Shown: positions 1 to 9,718, numbered from the stretch's first letter. The stretch is 64,000 bases of DNA from Pseudomonas sp. MWU15-20650 (GCF_023242475.1 NZ_JALJFG010000021.1:33532-97531), one strand, 5' to 3'. Notes: generated by a model from the letters alone, not told the origin. A program made the numbers and translations.

Positions 1-629
1 ATCCATAAGGTCGCGCGACGATGGCCGCGCAAGCTGCTGTTCAAGCTCAGCCCCAGCAACACCGCCAAACAGGCCGCGATAATGCCGGCCTCCAGCCAGA
101 AACCCTCAGGCAATGGCAAGCGGAACGCGGCACCGGTGGCCCAGCCCGGCAGCAGATAAGCCACCGACCAACCTGCAGCGGCAATAATGCTCACGGCAGC
201 GAAGCGTGGGAACGGCATGTCGCACATGCCGGCGACCATCGGCAGCATGGGGCGCAGCGGGCCAATGAAACGTCCCACCAGCAGGCTGGCGATGCCGTAC
301 TTATGAAAGTAGGTTTCTGCGCCAGCCATCCATTCCGGGTGATGGCGCAGGCCGGGCAGGCGGCGGATGTTCTGATGGAAATGCCGGCCCAGATAGTAGG
401 AAACCCCATCGCCCAATAAGCCGCCGAGGAATCCCAGCAGCAGGGTTTCACTCAAGGACAGCGTGCCGCTGCCGGCCAGCGCGGCAATCGCGAACAGCAG
501 CACCGTACCCGGTACGATCAGCCCGGCAATGGCCAGGCATTCCACGCACGCAACGATAAACACCGCCACTGCCAGCCATTGCGGGTTCAGGGTCAACCAG
601 CCGGTAATGCTATCGAGCCATTGGCCCAT
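1..629 (-). CDS. DedA-family membrane protein, 3' end beyond window
   Basis: The frame opens with MGQWLDSITGW at 629 and stays open to the left edge, so at least 209 residues are present and the C-terminus is missing. Hydrophobic segments alternate with the DedA (SNARE-associated) hallmarks: an early glycine/proline turn (GLIVPGTVLL), GGLLGDGVSYYLGR, and FIGPLRPMLPMVAG. Family members are inner-membrane proteins linked to lipid-carrier or phospholipid transport. In pseudomonads a related gene carries a fused C-terminal PAP2 phosphatase; whether that is so here cannot be seen. It lies 25 bp upstream of mpg's stop, on the same strand. Confidence 0.85.
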   Translation of the reverse strand, partial: MGQWLDSITGWLTLNPQWLAVAVFIVACVECLAIAGLIVPGTVLLFAIAALAGSGTLSLSETLLLGFLGGLLGDGVSYYLGRHFHQNIRRLPGLRHHPEWMAGAETYFHKYGIASLLVGRFIGPLRPMLPMVAGMCDMPFPRFAAVSIIAAAGWSVAYLLPGWATGAAFRLPLPEGFWLEAGIIAACLAVLLGLSLNSSLRGHRRATLW

Positions 630-654
630 AAATCGTTACTCCATCACCACAGGT

Positions 655-1338
655 TCAAATCAAAAAATAATCGCGGCCTTCGACCTGGCCTCGGCGTAGC
701 GGGTTCCGTGTGCAGTAGGGCGCGAAGCCCGCATCGACAAAGCGATACATCAGGTGCTCATCGCGCCCGCTGGGGATACCCAGCCGTGTGGTCTGAATGA
801 TCTGCGTGGGCGCCTGGCCCACATCTTCGACATACAGCAGGTCCTGATCGAAGCGCTTGGCGTCCCACACCGGCACCTTCAAGCCCAGCGCCTTGCACAG
901 CAAGGTCTGGCCGGCACACAGCTTTTGCGTGGGGCGTGGGCTGCCATCGGCGTTCGGGTTGTTCAACAGCATCTGGGCCAGGCTGGCCTGGCCGGACACT
1001 TCATCAACCCACGGGTACGCCGATTTGATCAGCACGGCATTGCCTGGACCCTGGGCGCTGAAGTTCAGCGAATCACCGCCACGGGCGTAGTACATGTAGA
1101 TATGTCCGCCATCCAGAAACAAAGCCTTACGCTTTTCCGTATACCCCAGGGAGGCGTGGCTGCCTTTTTCGGCCTCGTAATAGGCTTCTGTTTCAATAAT
1201 TCGCGCTGAAAGCCACAGATCTGCGACACGATGGCGAATGACTTTTCCGAGTAATTCTCGCGCAAGCAGTTGCGCATCTCGGTCGAAGAAGCCGTCGGGC
1301 AGGGCGCTGGCGGGGAGTTTGGGCAAGGAACTGGGCAT
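655..1338 (-). CDS. mpg: DNA-3-methyladenine glycosylase (AAG family)
   Basis: The 227-residue product resembles the AAG/MPG base-excision glycosylases that flip out and remove alkylated purines such as 3-methyladenine. The family signature is clear: ARIIETEAYYEAEKGSHA near residue 45 contains the catalytic glutamate region, followed by HIYMYYARG and the nucleotide-pocket stretch GPGNAVLIKSAYP. Length is typical for the bacterial enzyme. The start MPSSLPKLPASALPDGFF fits the usual N-terminus. It is divergent from proA and upstream of the dedA-like gene on the same strand. No other family fits. Confidence 0.93.
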   Translation of the reverse strand: MPSSLPKLPASALPDGFFDRDAQLLARELLGKVIRHRVADLWLSARIIETEAYYEAEKGSHASLGYTEKRKALFLDGGHIYMYYARGGDSLNFSAQGPGNAVLIKSAYPWVDEVSGQASLAQMLLNNPNADGSPRPTQKLCAGQTLLCKALGLKVPVWDAKRFDQDLLYVEDVGQAPTQIIQTTRLGIPSGRDEHLMYRFVDAGFAPYCTRNPLRRGQVEGRDYFLI

Positions 1339-1513
1339 GGCGGTCAGGGGTTAATACAGCTAAATGTGACGGAATCATAACAACTCCCACCTTAATTACC
1401 GCTGAACCTCAGGTTTTTACAGTTCATTTCGACCATCCGCCCCTCACCGCTGTCAGTCGCGCTGCGTCGCAGCTATAATCTGCCGCTTTCCTCTTTGCCA
1501 AGACTCCCTGACC

Positions 1514-2779
1514 ATGACTGAGTCCGTTCTTGACTACATGACCCGCCTGGGTCGCGCTGCCCGTCAGGCCTCGCGGTTGATCGCCCGTGCGAGCACCGCG
1601 CAGAAGAACCGTGCCCTGCTGGCTGCCGCCGATGCTCTGGATGCTTCGCGCTCCGAGTTGACCGCCGCCAATGAACTGGACTTGGCCAATGGCCGTGCCA
1701 ATGGTCTGGAGCCGGCCCTGCTCGATCGCCTGGCGCTGACCCCGGCACGTATCGACGACATGATCGAAGGTTTGCGCCAGGTGGCCAAGCTGCCTGACCC
1801 TATCGGTGAAATCCGCGATATGCGTTACCTGCCGTCCGGCATTCAGGTGGGTAAGATGCGCGTGCCCCTGGGGGTGATCGGCATCATCTATGAGTCGCGT
1901 CCGAACGTGACCATCGACGCTGCGAGCCTGTGCCTCAAGTCCGGCAACGCCACCATCCTGCGTGGCGGTTCCGAAGCGATCAATTCCAACCGTGCCATTG
2001 CCACCTGCATCCAGCAGGGCCTGGCCGTGGCCGAGTTGCCGGCCGAAGTGGTGCAAGTGGTGGAAACCACCGACCGCGCCGCTGTTGGCGCCTTGATCAC
2101 CATGCCGGAATTCGTCGACGTGATCGTGCCGCGCGGTGGCAAGAGCCTGATCGAGCGCGTCAGCCGCGATGCCAAGGTGCCCGTGATCAAGCACCTGGAC
2201 GGCGTGTGCCACGTGTTCATCGATGTCGCTGCCGATCTCGACAAGGCGATCCGCATTGCCGACAACGCCAAGACCCACCGCTACGCCCCTTGCAACACCA
2301 TGGAAACCCTGCTGGTGCACGCCGGCATCGCCGAGCGCGTGCTGCCGCCGCTGGCTGCCATCTACCGTGACAAGGGCGTGGAGCTGCGTGGCTGTGAGCG
2401 CACCCGTGCGCTGCTGGGCGCGGACGTGATCGAGGCGACCGAGCAGGACTGGTACACCGAGTACACGGCGCCGATCCTGTCGATCCGCATTGTCGACGAC
2501 CTGGACCAGGCCATCGAACACATCAATACGTACGGCTCCAAGCACACCGACGCCATTGTTTCCGAGCATTTCAGCGATGCCCGGCGTTTCCTCAACGAAG
2601 TGGATTCCGCTTCGGTGATGATCAACGCCTCGACGCGTTTTGCCGACGGCTTCGAGTACGGCCTGGGGGCGGAGATCGGCATTTCCACCGACAAGCTCCA
2701 TGCACGCGGGCCGGTTGGGCTCGAGGGGCTGACCAGTGAGAAGTACGTGGTGTTCGGCGACGGTCATGTGCGCACTTGA
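1514..2779 (+). CDS. proA: Gamma-glutamyl phosphate reductase (proline synthesis)
   Basis: A 421-residue aldehyde-dehydrogenase-fold enzyme that reduces gamma-glutamyl phosphate to glutamate semialdehyde with NADPH, the second step of proline synthesis. MRVPLGVIGIIYESRPNVT, GNATILRGGSEAINSN and RYAPCNTMETLLVH, the last with the active-site cysteine, identify ProA. The end of the protein carries GLGAEIGISTDKLHARGP. Its TGA stop overlaps the nadD ATG by one base (TGATG), so the two are probably translationally coupled. Long antisense frames over this gene are codon-bias shadows. Confidence 0.97.
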   Translation: MTESVLDYMTRLGRAARQASRLIARASTAQKNRALLAAADALDASRSELTAANELDLANGRANGLEPALLDRLALTPARIDDMIEGLRQVAKLPDPIGEIRDMRYLPSGIQVGKMRVPLGVIGIIYESRPNVTIDAASLCLKSGNATILRGGSEAINSNRAIATCIQQGLAVAELPAEVVQVVETTDRAAVGALITMPEFVDVIVPRGGKSLIERVSRDAKVPVIKHLDGVCHVFIDVAADLDKAIRIADNAKTHRYAPCNTMETLLVHAGIAERVLPPLAAIYRDKGVELRGCERTRALLGADVIEATEQDWYTEYTAPILSIRIVDDLDQAIEHINTYGSKHTDAIVSEHFSDARRFLNEVDSASVMINASTRFADGFEYGLGAEIGISTDKLHARGPVGLEGLTSEKYVVFGDGHVRT

Positions 2780-3423
2780 TGGCTAAACGCATCGGGCTGC
2801 TCGGTGGCACCTTCGACCCCGTGCACATCGGCCATTTGCGCAGTGCCCTGGAAGTCGCGGATGCCTTGGCGCTGGATGAGCTGCGCCTGATCCCTAATTT
2901 CCGGCCGCCGCATCGCGACACCCCACAGGTGTCGCCGCAGCAGCGCCTGGAAATGGTGCGCCTGGCTGTAAAGGGCATACCGCCGCTGGTGGTGGACGAC
3001 CGCGAACTCAAGCGTGATAAACCGTCCTACACTGTCGACACCCTGGAACTGATGCGCGCCGAGTTGGCCGCAGATGACCAGCTGTTTCTGCTTTTGGGCT
3101 GGGACGCATTTTGCGGCCTGCCCTCTTGGCACCGCTGGGAGGAACTCCTCCAGCATTGCCACATCCTGGTTTTGCAACGCCCGGATGCCGATAGCGAACC
3201 GCCGGATGCCTTGCGCAACCTGCTGGCCGCGCGGTCGGTAAGTGACCCCTTGGCCCTGACCGGGCCGAACGGGAATATTGCATTCGTCTGGCAGACCCCG
3301 CTTGCGGTGTCTGCCACCCAGATCCGTCAACTGCTGGCCAGCGGGAAGTCGGTACGTTTCCTGGTGCCTGACGCGGTCCTGGCCTACATCGATGCGCACG
3401 GGCTGTACCGTGCGTCGAACTGA
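2779..3423 (+). CDS. nadD: Nicotinate-nucleotide adenylyltransferase
   Basis: A 214-residue nucleotidyltransferase that adenylates nicotinate mononucleotide to deamido-NAD. The N-terminal GLLGGTFDPVHIGHL holds the (T/H)xGH ATP-binding motif, and the C-terminal SATQIRQLLASG matches the ISATxIR signature. I start it at the ATG overlapping the proA stop rather than the TTG one codon earlier, because the TGATG overlap gives a normal coupled start. It is followed 66 bp later by rsfS, as in most gammaproteobacteria. Confidence 0.96.
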   Translation: MAKRIGLLGGTFDPVHIGHLRSALEVADALALDELRLIPNFRPPHRDTPQVSPQQRLEMVRLAVKGIPPLVVDDRELKRDKPSYTVDTLELMRAELAADDQLFLLLGWDAFCGLPSWHRWEELLQHCHILVLQRPDADSEPPDALRNLLAARSVSDPLALTGPNGNIAFVWQTPLAVSATQIRQLLASGKSVRFLVPDAVLAYIDAHGLYRASN

Positions 3424-3489
3424 AAAGGCGCGCTTGAACGCACGACTCGTGCAGCGAGCGCCCGAACATACGAGCAAAACGAGTTTTAT

Positions 3490-3984
3490 ATGACGAACAA
3501 AGACGTAAGCAAAGTTAAGCGCAAAGGCACCTTCAAAAGCGCCCCGCTGCCAGTTGAAGCCCACACCGGCCCCGAGCTGGCTGGCGAAGAACTGGTAAAA
3601 GTGGCCGTGGCCGCTCTGGAAGACGTCAAGGCCCAGGACATCCAGGTGCTGGACGTACGCGACAAGCAGAGCATCACCGATTTCATGATCATCGCCACCG
3701 GTACTTCCAACCGCCAGATCGGCGCGATGCTGGACAAGGTTCGCGAAGCCGTCAAAGCCCAAGGCGTGAAGCCGCTGGGTGAAGAAGGCAAGGGCGACAG
3801 CGACTGGGTGTTGCTGGACATGGACGACGTGATCGTTCACATGATGACCTCCAATGCCCGTCAGTTCTACGACCTGGAACGCCTGTGGAAAGGCGCCGAG
3901 CAGAGCCGTGCCGCCGATGGCAAGCACCACAGCCCGGAAGTGGGCCACGCGCACTTCGACAAGCTCAACAAAGACCAGGAATAA
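3490..3984 (+). CDS. rsfS: Ribosomal silencing factor RsfS
   Basis: This 164-residue protein contains the Iojap/DUF143 domain (about residues 38-145), with VLDVRDKQSITDFMIIATG and DWVLLDMDDVIVHMM. RsfS binds uL14 on the 50S subunit and blocks subunit joining when nutrients run out. The protein has a basic N-terminal extension of about 40 residues and a charged C-terminal tail compared with the usual 105-120 residue family members. Internal starts are possible, but the first ATG is the only one that fits the spacing. It sits between nadD and rlmH as usual. Confidence 0.93.
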   Translation: MTNKDVSKVKRKGTFKSAPLPVEAHTGPELAGEELVKVAVAALEDVKAQDIQVLDVRDKQSITDFMIIATGTSNRQIGAMLDKVREAVKAQGVKPLGEEGKGDSDWVLLDMDDVIVHMMTSNARQFYDLERLWKGAEQSRAADGKHHSPEVGHAHFDKLNKDQE

Positions 3985-3993
3985 GGAACGGCT

Positions 3994-4461
3994 GTGCGCC
4001 TGCGTCTGATTGCTGTCGGTTCACGCATGCCCAAGTGGGTGGAAGAAGGCTGGCACGAGTATGCCAAGCGTCTGCCCGCTGAGCTGTCGCTGGAACTGGT
4101 AGAGATACCGCTCAATACCCGGGGCAAGAATGCCGACGTGGCGCGCTTTATCCGCCAGGAAGGCGAAGCCATGTTGGCCAAGGTCGGCCCCAACGAGCGC
4201 ATCGTCACCCTTGAAGTGCACGGCAAACCCTGGAGCACCGAGCAATTGGCGGTGGAACTGGATCGCTGGCGCCTGGATTCGCGCACGGTCAACTTCATGG
4301 TCGGTGGCCCGGAAGGGCTGGCGCCGGAAGTCTGCGCGCGGGCCGATCAGCGCTGGTCGCTGTCGGCACTGACGTTGCCGCACCCGTTGGTAAGGATCCT
4401 GATCGGTGAACAGCTGTATCGCGCCTGGACAGTCCTGTCCGGGCACCCTTACCACAAATAG
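3994..4461 (+). CDS. rlmH: 23S rRNA pseudouridine-1915 N3-methyltransferase
   Basis: A 155-residue SPOUT methyltransferase that acts on pseudouridine 1915 in 23S rRNA of the assembled ribosome. VGGPEGL forms the SAM-binding knot and the C-terminus [20 protein letters not shown] is diagnostic. The length equals the family norm. Translation starts at a GTG at 3994 preceded by AAGGA nine bases upstream; no ATG fits the conserved N-terminus [19 protein letters not shown]. Confidence 0.96.
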
Positions 4462-4476
4462 TCTGCGCCGCCCCCG

Positions 4477-6375
4477 ATGACCCAGCCGATCCGCATCAAG
4501 GACCACGAGAAAGACGCACGTCTGGTGCGCTCGCGGGTCGTGTTCGGCGCTTTTTTGGTGGTGGCGTTGATTGCGGTGCTGATTGCGCGCCTGTATTTCC
4601 TGCAGGTGATCCAGTACGACTACCACTCCACGCTGTCGGAAAACAACCGGGTGCATGTGCAGCCGATTCCGCCGACCCGTGGGCTGATTTTCGACCGCAA
4701 TGGCGTGGTGGTCGCAGATAACCGGCCCAGCTTCAGCCTGAGCATGACCCGTGAGCGCTCTGGCGATTGGCAGCAGGTCCTCGATGTCATCGTAGAAGTG
4801 CTGCAACTGACCCCGGATGATCGGGCGATTTTCGAGAAACGCATGAAACAGGGGCGCCGGCCGTTCGAGCCGGTGCCCATTCTGTTCGAGCTGACCGAAG
4901 AGCAGATTGCCCGGATTGCCGTGAACCAGTTCCGTTTGCCGGGGGTAGAAGTGGTGGCGCAGTTGGTGCGGCACTACCCGCAAGGGCCGCACTTTGCCCA
5001 CTCCGTCGGCTATATGGGGCGGATCAACGAGAAAGAGCTCAAGACCCTCGATCCGGTCAATTACAGCGGCACCCACCATATCGGCAAAACCGGTATCGAG
5101 CGTTTCTACGAGCCCGAGCTGCACGGCCAGGTGGGTTACGAAGAGGTCGAGACCAACGCCCGTGGCCGTGTGCTGCGGGTGCTCAAACGCACCGATCCGG
5201 TGCCGGGCAAGGACATTGTGCTGAGCCTGGACATCAAGCTGCAGGAAGCGGCTGAAATGGCCCTCGGCGGTCGGCGTGGCGCCGTGGTGGCATTGGACCC
5301 GAGGACGGGCGAAGTGCTGGCGATGGTCAGCCAGCCGAGTTTCGACCCTAACTTATTCGTCACCGGCATTAGCTTCAAAGCCTATGCCGAGCTGCGCGAT
5401 TCCATCGACCGTCCGCTGTTCAACCGTGTGCTGCGTGGTTTATACCCGCCGGGTTCGACCATCAAGCCGGCGGTAGCGATTGCCGGCCTGGATTCGGGCG
5501 TGGTCACGGCCTCCAGTCGTGTGTTCGACCCGGGCTACTACATGCTGCCCAACTACGATCATAAATACCGTAACTGGAACCGTACCGGTGACGGCTATGT
5601 CGACCTGGACACCGCGATCATGCGCTCCAACGACACCTATTTTTACGACCTGGCCCACAAGCTGGGGATTGATCGACTGTCTGCCTACATGGGCAAGTTC
5701 GGCCTCGGTCAGAAAGTCTCCCTGGACATGTTCGAAGAATCCCCAGGCTTGATGCCGTCGCGGGAGTGGAAGCGCGCGACTCGCCGCCAGGCGTGGTTCC
5801 CGGGCGAAACCCTGATCCTCGGGATTGGCCAGGGTTATATGCAGGCCACGCCGCTGCAATTGGCCCAGGCCACGGCGCTGGTGGCCAACAAAGGCCTCTG
5901 GAACCGCCCGCACCTGGCCAAGACCATCGAGGGTGAAAAGCCGGTGGATGAAAATCCGATTCCCGACATCGTGCTGCGCGACCCGTCCGACTGGACCAAG
6001 GTCAACCACGGTATGCAGCAAGTGATGCACGGTGCCCGCGGTACCGCGCGCAAGGCAGCGGTGGGCGCGCAATACCGTATTGCCGGCAAGAGTGGTACGG
6101 CCCAGGTGGTCGCGATCAAGCAGGGCGAGAAATATGACCGCTCCAAGGTTCAGGAGCGTCACCGCGACCACGCCTTGTTTGTTGGCTTCGCCCCCGCCGA
6201 TGACCCGAAAATCGTGGTGGCGGTGATGGTGGAGAACGGTGAGTCCGGCTCCGGCGTCGCAGCGCCTGTGGTGCGCCAAGTGATGGACGCCTGGCTGTTG
6301 GCCGACGATGGCAGGCTCAAGCCCGAATTTGGTGGCCCCCCTTCAAGCACCGAGGTTACGGCCCGTGAAGAGTAA
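4477..6375 (+). CDS. mrdA: Penicillin-binding protein 2 (rod-shape transpeptidase)
   Basis: A 632-residue class B PBP, the transpeptidase of the elongasome. One N-terminal membrane segment (about residues 20-42, VFGAFLVVALIAVLIARLYFL) is followed by the pedestal domain and the transpeptidase domain. The active-site motifs are all present: PPGSTIKPAV (SxxK), MRSNDTYFYD (SxN) and IAGKSGTAQVV (KSG). PTRGLIFDRNG is the usual PBP2 N-terminal motif. It begins 15 bp after rlmH, and its 3' end overlaps the start of rodA, its SEDS partner, by 11 bp. Confidence 0.97.
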   Translation: MTQPIRIKDHEKDARLVRSRVVFGAFLVVALIAVLIARLYFLQVIQYDYHSTLSENNRVHVQPIPPTRGLIFDRNGVVVADNRPSFSLSMTRERSGDWQQVLDVIVEVLQLTPDDRAIFEKRMKQGRRPFEPVPILFELTEEQIARIAVNQFRLPGVEVVAQLVRHYPQGPHFAHSVGYMGRINEKELKTLDPVNYSGTHHIGKTGIERFYEPELHGQVGYEEVETNARGRVLRVLKRTDPVPGKDIVLSLDIKLQEAAEMALGGRRGAVVALDPRTGEVLAMVSQPSFDPNLFVTGISFKAYAELRDSIDRPLFNRVLRGLYPPGSTIKPAVAIAGLDSGVVTASSRVFDPGYYMLPNYDHKYRNWNRTGDGYVDLDTAIMRSNDTYFYDLAHKLGIDRLSAYMGKFGLGQKVSLDMFEESPGLMPSREWKRATRRQAWFPGETLILGIGQGYMQATPLQLAQATALVANKGLWNRPHLAKTIEGEKPVDENPIPDIVLRDPSDWTKVNHGMQQVMHGARGTARKAAVGAQYRIAGKSGTAQVVAIKQGEKYDRSKVQERHRDHALFVGFAPADDPKIVVAVMVENGESGSGVAAPVVRQVMDAWLLADDGRLKPEFGGPPSSTEVTAREE

Positions 6376-7510
6376 TTTTGACCGCATCCTCTCCAGCGAA
6401 GATGTGATGCGTCGCCGCGCGACGTTGTTACAGCGCATGCACATTGATGGCCCGTTGCTGATCCTGCTGCTGACGTTGGCGGCCGGCAGCCTGTTCGTGC
6501 TGTATTCGGCCAGCGGCAAGAACTGGGACCTGTTGATCAAGCAAGCGTCTTCCTTCGGCCTGGGCCTGTTGTCGATGGTGGTAATTGCCCAGCTCGAACC
6601 GCGGTTCATGGCACGGTGGGTGCCGCTGGGGTATGTCGCCGGGGTCTTGCTGCTGGTGGTGGTGGACGTGATGGGCCACAACGCCATGGGGGCGACCCGC
6701 TGGATCAACATCCCGGGGGTGATTCGCTTCCAACCGTCGGAATTCATGAAGATCCTGATGCCGGCCACCATTGCCTGGTATCTGTCCAAGCGCACTTTGC
6801 CGCCGCAGCTCAAGCACGTGGGCATCAGCCTGATCCTGATCGGCGTGCCTTTTATTCTCATCGTGCGCCAACCGGACCTCGGCACGTCGCTGCTGATCCT
6901 CGCCGGCGGCGCGTTCGTGCTGTTCATGGGCGGTTTGCGCTGGCGCTGGATCCTCAGCGTGCTGGCCGCGACCATCCCTGTCGCCGTGGCGATGTGGTTC
7001 TTCTTTATGCACGATTACCAGAAGCAACGGATCCTGACGTTCCTCGACCCGGAGAGCGACCCGCTGGGCACCGGCTGGAACATCATCCAGTCCAAGGCGG
7101 CCATCGGTTCCGGCGGTGTATTTGGTAAAGGTTGGTTGTTGGGCACCCAGTCGCACCTGGACTTTTTGCCCGAGAGCCACACCGACTTCATTATTGCGGT
7201 AATGGGCGAAGAGTTCGGCCTGGTGGGCATTTGCGCACTGTTGCTGATCTATTTGCTGCTGATTGGTCGCGGCCTGGTGATTACTGCCCAGGCGCAAACG
7301 CTGTTCGGCAAATTGCTGGCCGGCAGCTTGACCATGACTTTTTTTGTTTACGTTTTTGTCAACATCGGTATGGTCAGTGGCCTGCTGCCGGTGGTTGGGG
7401 TGCCGTTGCCATTCATTAGCTACGGCGGAACTTCGCTGGTGACATTGCTGTCAGCGTTTGGGGTTTTGATGTCGATTCATACGCATCGCAAGTGGATCGC
7501 ACAGGTTTGA
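6365..7510 (+). CDS. rodA: Rod-shape SEDS peptidoglycan polymerase RodA
   Basis: A 381-residue polytopic SEDS glycosyltransferase that polymerises lipid II together with PBP2. Family motifs include QPSEFMKILMP, VRQPDLGTSLLIL, FLPESHTDFIIAVMGEEFG and LPFISYGGTSLV. I choose the GTG at 6365, inside the mrdA 3' end, because the product then starts VKSNFDRILSSEDVMRRRA; an upstream in-frame ATG at 6308 would bury the N-terminus in mrdA, and an ATG at 6404 would shorten it. The overlap implies coupled translation with mrdA. Confidence 0.94.
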   Translation: MKSNFDRILSSEDVMRRRATLLQRMHIDGPLLILLLTLAAGSLFVLYSASGKNWDLLIKQASSFGLGLLSMVVIAQLEPRFMARWVPLGYVAGVLLLVVVDVMGHNAMGATRWINIPGVIRFQPSEFMKILMPATIAWYLSKRTLPPQLKHVGISLILIGVPFILIVRQPDLGTSLLILAGGAFVLFMGGLRWRWILSVLAATIPVAVAMWFFFMHDYQKQRILTFLDPESDPLGTGWNIIQSKAAIGSGGVFGKGWLLGTQSHLDFLPESHTDFIIAVMGEEFGLVGICALLLIYLLLIGRGLVITAQAQTLFGKLLAGSLTMTFFVYVFVNIGMVSGLLPVVGVPLPFISYGGTSLVTLLSAFGVLMSIHTHRKWIAQV

Positions 7511-7521
7511 ATAAGGTGAAG

Positions 7522-8538
7522 ATGTCAATGCAAGTAATGCGCGGCTGGGCGACTCGGCATGCGTCCTGGATGAGCCTGATTGGGCTGCTGGGGGCAACGC
7601 TGGAGGCGCAGGCCGGTGACTACGATGGCTCACCCCAGGTCGCCGAATTTGTCGGTGAAATGACCCGCGACTATGGTTTTGCGGGTGAACAACTGATGGG
7701 CGTGTTCCGCGAAGCCCAGCGCAAGCAAGCGATCCTTGACGCCATCTCGCGGCCCGCCGAGCGCGTGAAGCAGTGGAAGGACTATCGCCCGATGTTCCTC
7801 ACCGACGCCCGCGTGGCCCGGGGCGTGGACTTCTGGCGCCAGCATGAGGCGGTGCTGGCTCGCGCCGAGCGGGAATATGGCGTGCCGGCCCAGGTGATCG
7901 TGGCAATCATCGGCATTGAAACCTTTTACGGGCGCAATACCGGCAGTTACCGGGTGATCGACGCGTTATCGACCTTGGGCTTTGATTACCCACCTCGCGC
8001 CGAGTTCTTCCGTAAAGAGCTGCGTGAATTCCTGCTGCTGGCCCGCGAAGAACAGGTCGATCCACTGACCCTCAAGGGCTCCTATGCCGGTGCCATGGGC
8101 TTGCCGCAGTTCATGCCGAGCAGTTTCCGTGCTTATGCGGTGGATTTCGACGGCGACGGCCATATCAATATCTGGAGCAATCCGGATGACGCCATTGGCA
8201 GCGTGGCCAGCTACTTCAAGCGCCACGGCTGGGTCGCCGGCGAACCGGTGGTTATCCGCGCCGAGGTGACAGGTGATCGCGCCGACGAAGGTTTGACCCA
8301 AGGGATCGAGCCGGCCAAGACCGTCGGGGAGTTGCGAGCGCTGGGCTGGTCGAGTCAGAATGCGCCACGCGATGATATGCCGGTGACGGCGTTCCGCCTG
8401 GAAGGCGAAAACGGCCCGGAATACTGGATGGGCCTGAAGAATTTTTACGCAATCACGCGTTATAACCGCAGTGTGATGTACGCCATGGCCGTGCATCAGC
8501 TGTCAGACATGCTGGTCCAAGCACGGGGCAACAAGTAA
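7522..8538 (+). CDS. mltB: Membrane-bound lytic transglycosylase B
   Basis: A 338-residue family 3 lytic transglycosylase that cleaves peptidoglycan strands to 1,6-anhydromuropeptides. The catalytic glutamate lies in VAIIGIETFYGRNTGSYR, and LKGSYAGAMGLPQFMPSSF is the second signature. The N-terminus has a basic stretch and a hydrophobic signal segment (SLIGLLGATLEAQA), but no clear lipobox cysteine, so it may be a periplasmic rather than lipid-anchored form. AAGGTGA precedes the ATG chosen. An earlier in-frame ATG at 7492 lies inside rodA and is less likely. Its stop overlaps the rlpA start by one base. Confidence 0.93.
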   Translation: MSMQVMRGWATRHASWMSLIGLLGATLEAQAGDYDGSPQVAEFVGEMTRDYGFAGEQLMGVFREAQRKQAILDAISRPAERVKQWKDYRPMFLTDARVARGVDFWRQHEAVLARAEREYGVPAQVIVAIIGIETFYGRNTGSYRVIDALSTLGFDYPPRAEFFRKELREFLLLAREEQVDPLTLKGSYAGAMGLPQFMPSSFRAYAVDFDGDGHINIWSNPDDAIGSVASYFKRHGWVAGEPVVIRAEVTGDRADEGLTQGIEPAKTVGELRALGWSSQNAPRDDMPVTAFRLEGENGPEYWMGLKNFYAITRYNRSVMYAMAVHQLSDMLVQARGNK

Positions 8539-9536
8539 TGCGGGTATCGCCGTTTCAAAAACCGCTCAAGCTGGTGGCGTTTGCCGCGTTGTCCTTGCTG
8601 GTTGTCAGTTGCTCCACCAGTCGTGCCCCGGCGCAAAAGTCGGGTGGTGCTATCGTTCGTGCCCAGCCGGGCCTGGACATCAACCGCGCGCACAAAGACG
8701 GCGCGCCGTGGTGGGACGTGGACGTTTCGAAAATTCCGGATGCCACGCCAACCCTGCACACCGGCCCGTACAAGGCCAACCCGTATACCGTGCTGGGCAA
8801 GAATTACTTCCCGTTGCAGGACTCCAAGACCTACGTGCAATCGGGTACGGCGTCCTGGTACGGCACCAAGTTCCATGGCCAGAACACCGCCAATGGCGAG
8901 GTCTATGACCTGTACGGCATGAGCGCGGCCCACAAGACCCTGCCGCTGCCCAGCTACGTGCGCGTGACCAACCTGGACAACAACCGCACGGTGATCCTGC
9001 GGGTCAACGACCGTGGGCCGTTCTATTCGGACCGGATCATCGACTTGTCCTACGCTGCTGCGAAGAAGCTCGGTTATGCCGAAATCGGCACCGCGCGCGT
9101 GAAGGTAGAAGGCATCGACCCGGCCCAGTACTGGGCCCAGCGCGGCAAGCCGGCACCGTTGATGCTCAACGAGCCGAAAACCCCGCAACCGCAAGTGACG
9201 GCGTCGGCCGGCAAGATCGAGCAATGGACGCCGCCGCCGGCGCAGCATGCCCCGGACACGGTCGTCGTACCTCATGCAGCGCCGGGCGCGTCGACAGTGG
9301 GTGGGCAATACCTGCAGGTTGGCGCTTTCGCCAACCCGGATGCAGCAGAACTGTTAAGGTCCAAGCTCAGCGGTATGGTCAGTGCGCCGGTCTTCATCAG
9401 TTCCATCGTGCGTAACCAGCAAACCTTGCACCGTGTACGCATGGGCCCGATCGGCTCGCCGAGCGAGGTTGCGCAGGTACAGAACAGCGTACGCCTGGCC
9501 AACCTGGGGCAGCCCAGTGTGGTCACCGCAGAATAA
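8538..9536 (+). CDS. rlpA: Septal-ring lytic transglycosylase RlpA, SPOR lipoprotein
   Basis: A 332-residue lipoprotein: a signal segment ends in a lipobox (LLVVSC, about residue 25), then comes a double-psi beta-barrel (about 95-200; TASWYGTKFHGQNTANGE, RVNDRGPFYSDRIIDLS) and a C-terminal SPOR domain (about 250-330; YLQVGAFANPDAAELLRSKL) that binds denuded septal glycans. In Pseudomonas aeruginosa RlpA cleaves stem-less glycan strands. The TAATG overlap with mltB puts two peptidoglycan lytic enzymes in one coupled unit. Confidence 0.95.
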   Translation: MRVSPFQKPLKLVAFAALSLLVVSCSTSRAPAQKSGGAIVRAQPGLDINRAHKDGAPWWDVDVSKIPDATPTLHTGPYKANPYTVLGKNYFPLQDSKTYVQSGTASWYGTKFHGQNTANGEVYDLYGMSAAHKTLPLPSYVRVTNLDNNRTVILRVNDRGPFYSDRIIDLSYAAAKKLGYAEIGTARVKVEGIDPAQYWAQRGKPAPLMLNEPKTPQPQVTASAGKIEQWTPPPAQHAPDTVVVPHAAPGASTVGGQYLQVGAFANPDAAELLRSKLSGMVSAPVFISSIVRNQQTLHRVRMGPIGSPSEVAQVQNSVRLANLGQPSVVTAE

Positions 9537-9718
9537 GCAGTACGGATTGAACGCCCAGGCCCGTCTACGGGCTTGAGCTCAGGTTGTTGGCTCGTTGAAC
9601 AATAAAAACCCAGGGGCAAGGGGTGAGCGGGCAACCGAATACGCGACAGTCTGGAAGCGGCCTGTCTGAATAGTTTTGCCCGCGAGGGCAAGTTTCCATA
9701 AGCAATTTCGAGAGACGG

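Noticed and set aside
1424..2767. A 447-residue open frame antisense to proA
   Set aside because: It has no recognisable domain, is rich in His, Gln and Arg as expected for the reverse of GC-rich coding sequence, and lies wholly over an unmistakable proA.
2764..3954. Long antisense frame over nadD and rsfS
   Set aside because: Composition is that of a codon-bias shadow and both plus-strand genes have clear family motifs.
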